Origin: JAWXCM01 sp034408745
GTDB lineage: Bacteria; Acidobacteriota; Terriglobia; Bryobacterales; Bryobacteraceae
Reading direction: 5' to 3'
NCBI GenBank assembly: GCA_034408745.1
Contig: JAWXCM010000214.1
Coordinates: 1-23,545, forward strand
Length of the DNA: 23,545 nt
Part shown: positions 22,059 through 23,545 of the stretch, one piece after another
Numbering within the stretch: position 1 is the first letter of the stretch
Layout of the letters: each line of letters opens with the position of its first letter
Made by a program: the position numbers and the translations under genes
Notes under the pieces: generated by a model
Databases searched by the model: none
What the model was told of the DNA's origin: nothing
Seen by the model: only the letters and a program-made list of their open reading frames with translations

Positions 22059-22904
22059 ATGCGCAAAGCAATTGAGCATCTAAAGTCGTCCGATCCGAAG
22101 CTGGGGGCCGTAATCGAAGCCGTTGGGCCCTTCCGAATGAAATATATGGAGCCGACGTTCCACTCGCTGGCCCGCTCCATTGTCTACCAGCAGCTTAGCG
22201 GGAAAGTGGCTGCGGTGATTTTCGCCCGATTCGCGGCCCTCGCCGGCGAACCGCTTCAGCCCGGGGCCATCCTCGCCCTCACCGAAGAGGCCATGCGCGG
22301 CTGCGGCCTGTCGAAGCAAAAAGCCGCCTACATCCGCGACCTCGCCGCCCGCGAGGCCCAAATCGAGTTCCATCGCCTCGCAAAACTGACCGACGATCTG
22401 GTGATCGAGCGCCTCACTCAGGTGAAGGGAATTGGCACCTGGACCGCGCACATGTTCCTCATGTTCGGCCTGAAGCGCAGGGACATCCTGCCCGTAGGCG
22501 ACCTCGGCGTGCGCATGGCAGTCCAGAAAATCTATCGCTTGAAAGAGTTGCCAACGCCCAAAGAGATGGAGAAACTGGCGCTGAAGTGGCGGCCATACTG
22601 CTCGGTTGCGGCCTGGTATCTCTGGCGCAGCCTCGAACTGCCAAAGGAAAAGGCCGACCCCGGACCGCGAGGTGTGGGTCGGCATGTAAGGTTCGCAATG
22701 CAGGCTACAGTTTCGTGTCGCCCAGAATCACCTGTGCGCAGTTGTAGCCTGGTGCGCCCATCACGCCGCCCCCCGGGTGAGCGCCAGACCCGCAGAGGTA
22801 CAAATTTTTCACCGGCGTGCGATACCGAGCCCATCCGGCCAGCGGCCGCATCACGAACATCTGATCCAGAGCCATCTCCCCGTGGAAAATATTCCCGCCA
22901 GTGA
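22059..22904 (+). CDS. DNA-3-methyladenine glycosylase, AlkA/HhH-GPD type, with unusual 3' extension
   Basis: A base-excision repair glycosylase removing alkylated purines. Residues 1-195 fit the short bacterial AlkA-like family: MEPTFHSLARSIVYQQLSGKVA (about 30-51), GCGLSKQKAAYIRDLA (about 81-96), the helix-hairpin-helix LTQVKGIGTWTAHMFLMF (about 119-136), and ILPVGDLGVRMAVQ (about 143-156) with D148 as the catalytic Asp, then WRPYCSVAAWYLWR (about 177-190). The family normally stops about 10-15 residues later. Here the frame stays open to 281 residues, running through a minus-strand terminator (22653-22683) and 200 bases into the convergent oxidoreductase gene; that tail is Pro/Arg/Ser-rich with no family likeness. 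A lost stop codon or sequence error near 22650 would explain it. The ATG at 22059 begins at the family N-terminus. Confidence 0.88.
   Translation: MRKAIEHLKSSDPKLGAVIEAVGPFRMKYMEPTFHSLARSIVYQQLSGKVAAVIFARFAALAGEPLQPGAILALTEEAMRGCGLSKQKAAYIRDLAAREAQIEFHRLAKLTDDLVIERLTQVKGIGTWTAHMFLMFGLKRRDILPVGDLGVRMAVQKIYRLKELPTPKEMEKLALKWRPYCSVAAWYLWRSLELPKEKADPGPRGVGRHVRFAMQATVSCRPESPVRSCSLVRPSRRPPGERQTRRGTNFSPACDTEPIRPAAASRTSDPEPSPRGKYSRQ
22653..22683 (-). terminator. Intrinsic terminator of the FAD oxidoreductase gene, inside the glycosylase frame
   Basis: On the minus strand an 8-bp stem (GCCGACCC / GGGTCGGC) with a 15-base loop is followed by CTTTTCCTTT, a good T-rich tail. It starts 21 bases after the stop of the minus-strand gene at 22705. 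The plus-strand side has no T run, so it mainly serves the oxidoreductase. Confidence 0.6.
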
Positions 22905-23545
22905 TCCCGAACCGGCGCTCCATGTCGAGCGGGGTCAGCACCATCCGCGCATCGATAATGCTGCGAATATTTGGCACATACTCCTCGATCAGGTCCACCA
23001 CCCGGTCCGCATACGGCTCCCGCAGGTCGTCCCATGACCCCTCGGCCAGCCGGTATGGCGCGTACTGCAGGAACGCGCCCATGATGTGTTTACCCGGCGG
23101 CGCGATCGAATCGTCGTAGTAGGTCGGAATCGTCAGCTCGATCAGTGGCGAGCGCGACGGTTTGCCGTACTTCGCGTCGTCCCACGCGCGCTCCACGTAC
23201 TCCACCGACGGGCAGATGTGCATGGTGGCGCCGTGCTGCGGTCCACGGCCCGGCGGCATCGACCGAAACTCCGGCAGCCCATTCAGAGCAAAGTTGATCT
23301 TCAGCGACGTGCCTTCGCACCGCATCGCCGCAATCCTGTGACGGAAGTCGTCTGGCGTGTCGGCAGCGGTCAGCAGCCGCAGGAACGTGACCTTCGGATC
23401 GAGGTTGCTGGCCACGACTGGCGCCTCGATTTCCTCTCCGGTACGGCCCACCACCACGCCCCGTACCACGCCATCGCGCACCATCAGACGCTCCACCGGC
23501 GACTCGGTTCGAATCTCAGCGCCAGCCGCCCGCGCGGCCGATGCC
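22705..23545 (-). CDS. Phytoene desaturase-like NAD(P)/FAD-dependent oxidoreductase, C-terminal part
   Basis: The last 279 codons of a flavin amine-oxidase/phytoene-dehydrogenase superfamily protein. The frame is open to the right edge of the window (A-S-A-A-R-A-A-G-A-E-I-R), so the N-terminal FAD-binding Rossmann part lies outside; a GTG at 23496 is internal. Seen: GVVVGRTGEEIEAPVVASNLDPKVTFLRLL, the common region where the product re-enters the FAD domain; LKINFALNGLPEF; and near the C-terminus NLYLCGSGAHPGGGVMGAPGYNCAQVIL, the G-x-x-x-x-P-G-x-G-V-x-G motif that closes over FAD. Relatives include carotenoid desaturases and the PYROXD2-like group, and this one resembles the latter more. No carotenoid gene is nearby. 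A terminator follows the stop. Confidence 0.9.
   Translation of the reverse strand, partial: ASAARAAGAEIRTESPVERLMVRDGVVRGVVVGRTGEEIEAPVVASNLDPKVTFLRLLTAADTPDDFRHRIAAMRCEGTSLKINFALNGLPEFRSMPPGRGPQHGATMHICPSVEYVERAWDDAKYGKPSRSPLIELTIPTYYDDSIAPPGKHIMGAFLQYAPYRLAEGSWDDLREPYADRVVDLIEEYVPNIRSIIDARMVLTPLDMERRFGITGGNIFHGEMALDQMFVMRPLAGWARYRTPVKNLYLCGSGAHPGGGVMGAPGYNCAQVILGDTKL

Noticed and set aside
1..23545. tRNA, rRNA, CRISPR arrays, insertion sequences, integrase or phage genes
   Set aside because: None seen by eye: no regularly spaced repeats, transposase motifs or cloverleaf-like sequences. The window looks like stable chromosomal DNA.

Overview
The window looks like a chromosomal segment of a high-GC Acidobacteriota bacterium of the Solibacter/Bryobacter (Bryobacterales) kind. 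The reasons are an Oar-like TonB-dependent receptor with an N-terminal carboxypeptidase-regulatory-like domain, a VWA protein of the 'VWFA-related, acidobacterial' type, many small exported proteins with short Sec signals, and several unnamed families that I associate with this phylum. The taxonomic call is inference from protein families. I see no rRNA, tRNA, CRISPR, IS element or phage gene. About 20 real genes are packed with few gaps, and no gene-free stretch exceeds about 180 bases.

Layout. 1-3018: end of a xanthine-dehydrogenase-family operon (molybdopterin subunit, FAD subunit, then a small Cys-rich orphan), closed by a strong two-way terminator. 3121-5017: a small exported beta-rich protein on the minus strand, diverging from a class I/II aminotransferase whose 3' end overlaps an exported NIPSNAP protein. 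5063-6930 (minus): an LD-carboxypeptidase with a Tat-like signal, coupled by ATGA to an exported alpha/beta hydrolase; a 17-bp inverted repeat sits at the carboxypeptidase start. 7015-10322: MOSC protein and GlnE (glutamine synthetase adenylyltransferase). 10461-13604: Oar-like outer-membrane receptor. 13672-15086 (minus): UbiX flavin prenyltransferase (apparently with a CTG start) coupled by ATGA to prephenate dehydratase.

15108-18320 is the most interesting part. It holds an XRE regulator with a degenerate S24-like sensor domain, a convergent unnamed 151-residue protein, a 36-codon gene for an exported micropeptide ending in DLEMPSCFPCGK, a 7-TM protein without any enzymatic domain, and a single-TM helical protein. 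A 22-bp inverted repeat lies upstream of the regulator. A related element with the same GTTCTG-N4-C(A/G)GAA layout lies upstream of the micropeptide. I propose this as a candidate undescribed peptide or envelope-sensing cassette; that function is inference.

18330-23545: an exported RraA-like protein followed by a short-chain dehydrogenase (minus), an RmlD-type NDP-sugar reductase (plus), a VWA-domain exported protein (minus) tightly divergent from an AlkA-type DNA glycosylase (plus), and the C-terminal part of a phytoene-desaturase-like FAD oxidoreductase (minus). The glycosylase frame runs about 200 bases into that last gene and through its terminator.
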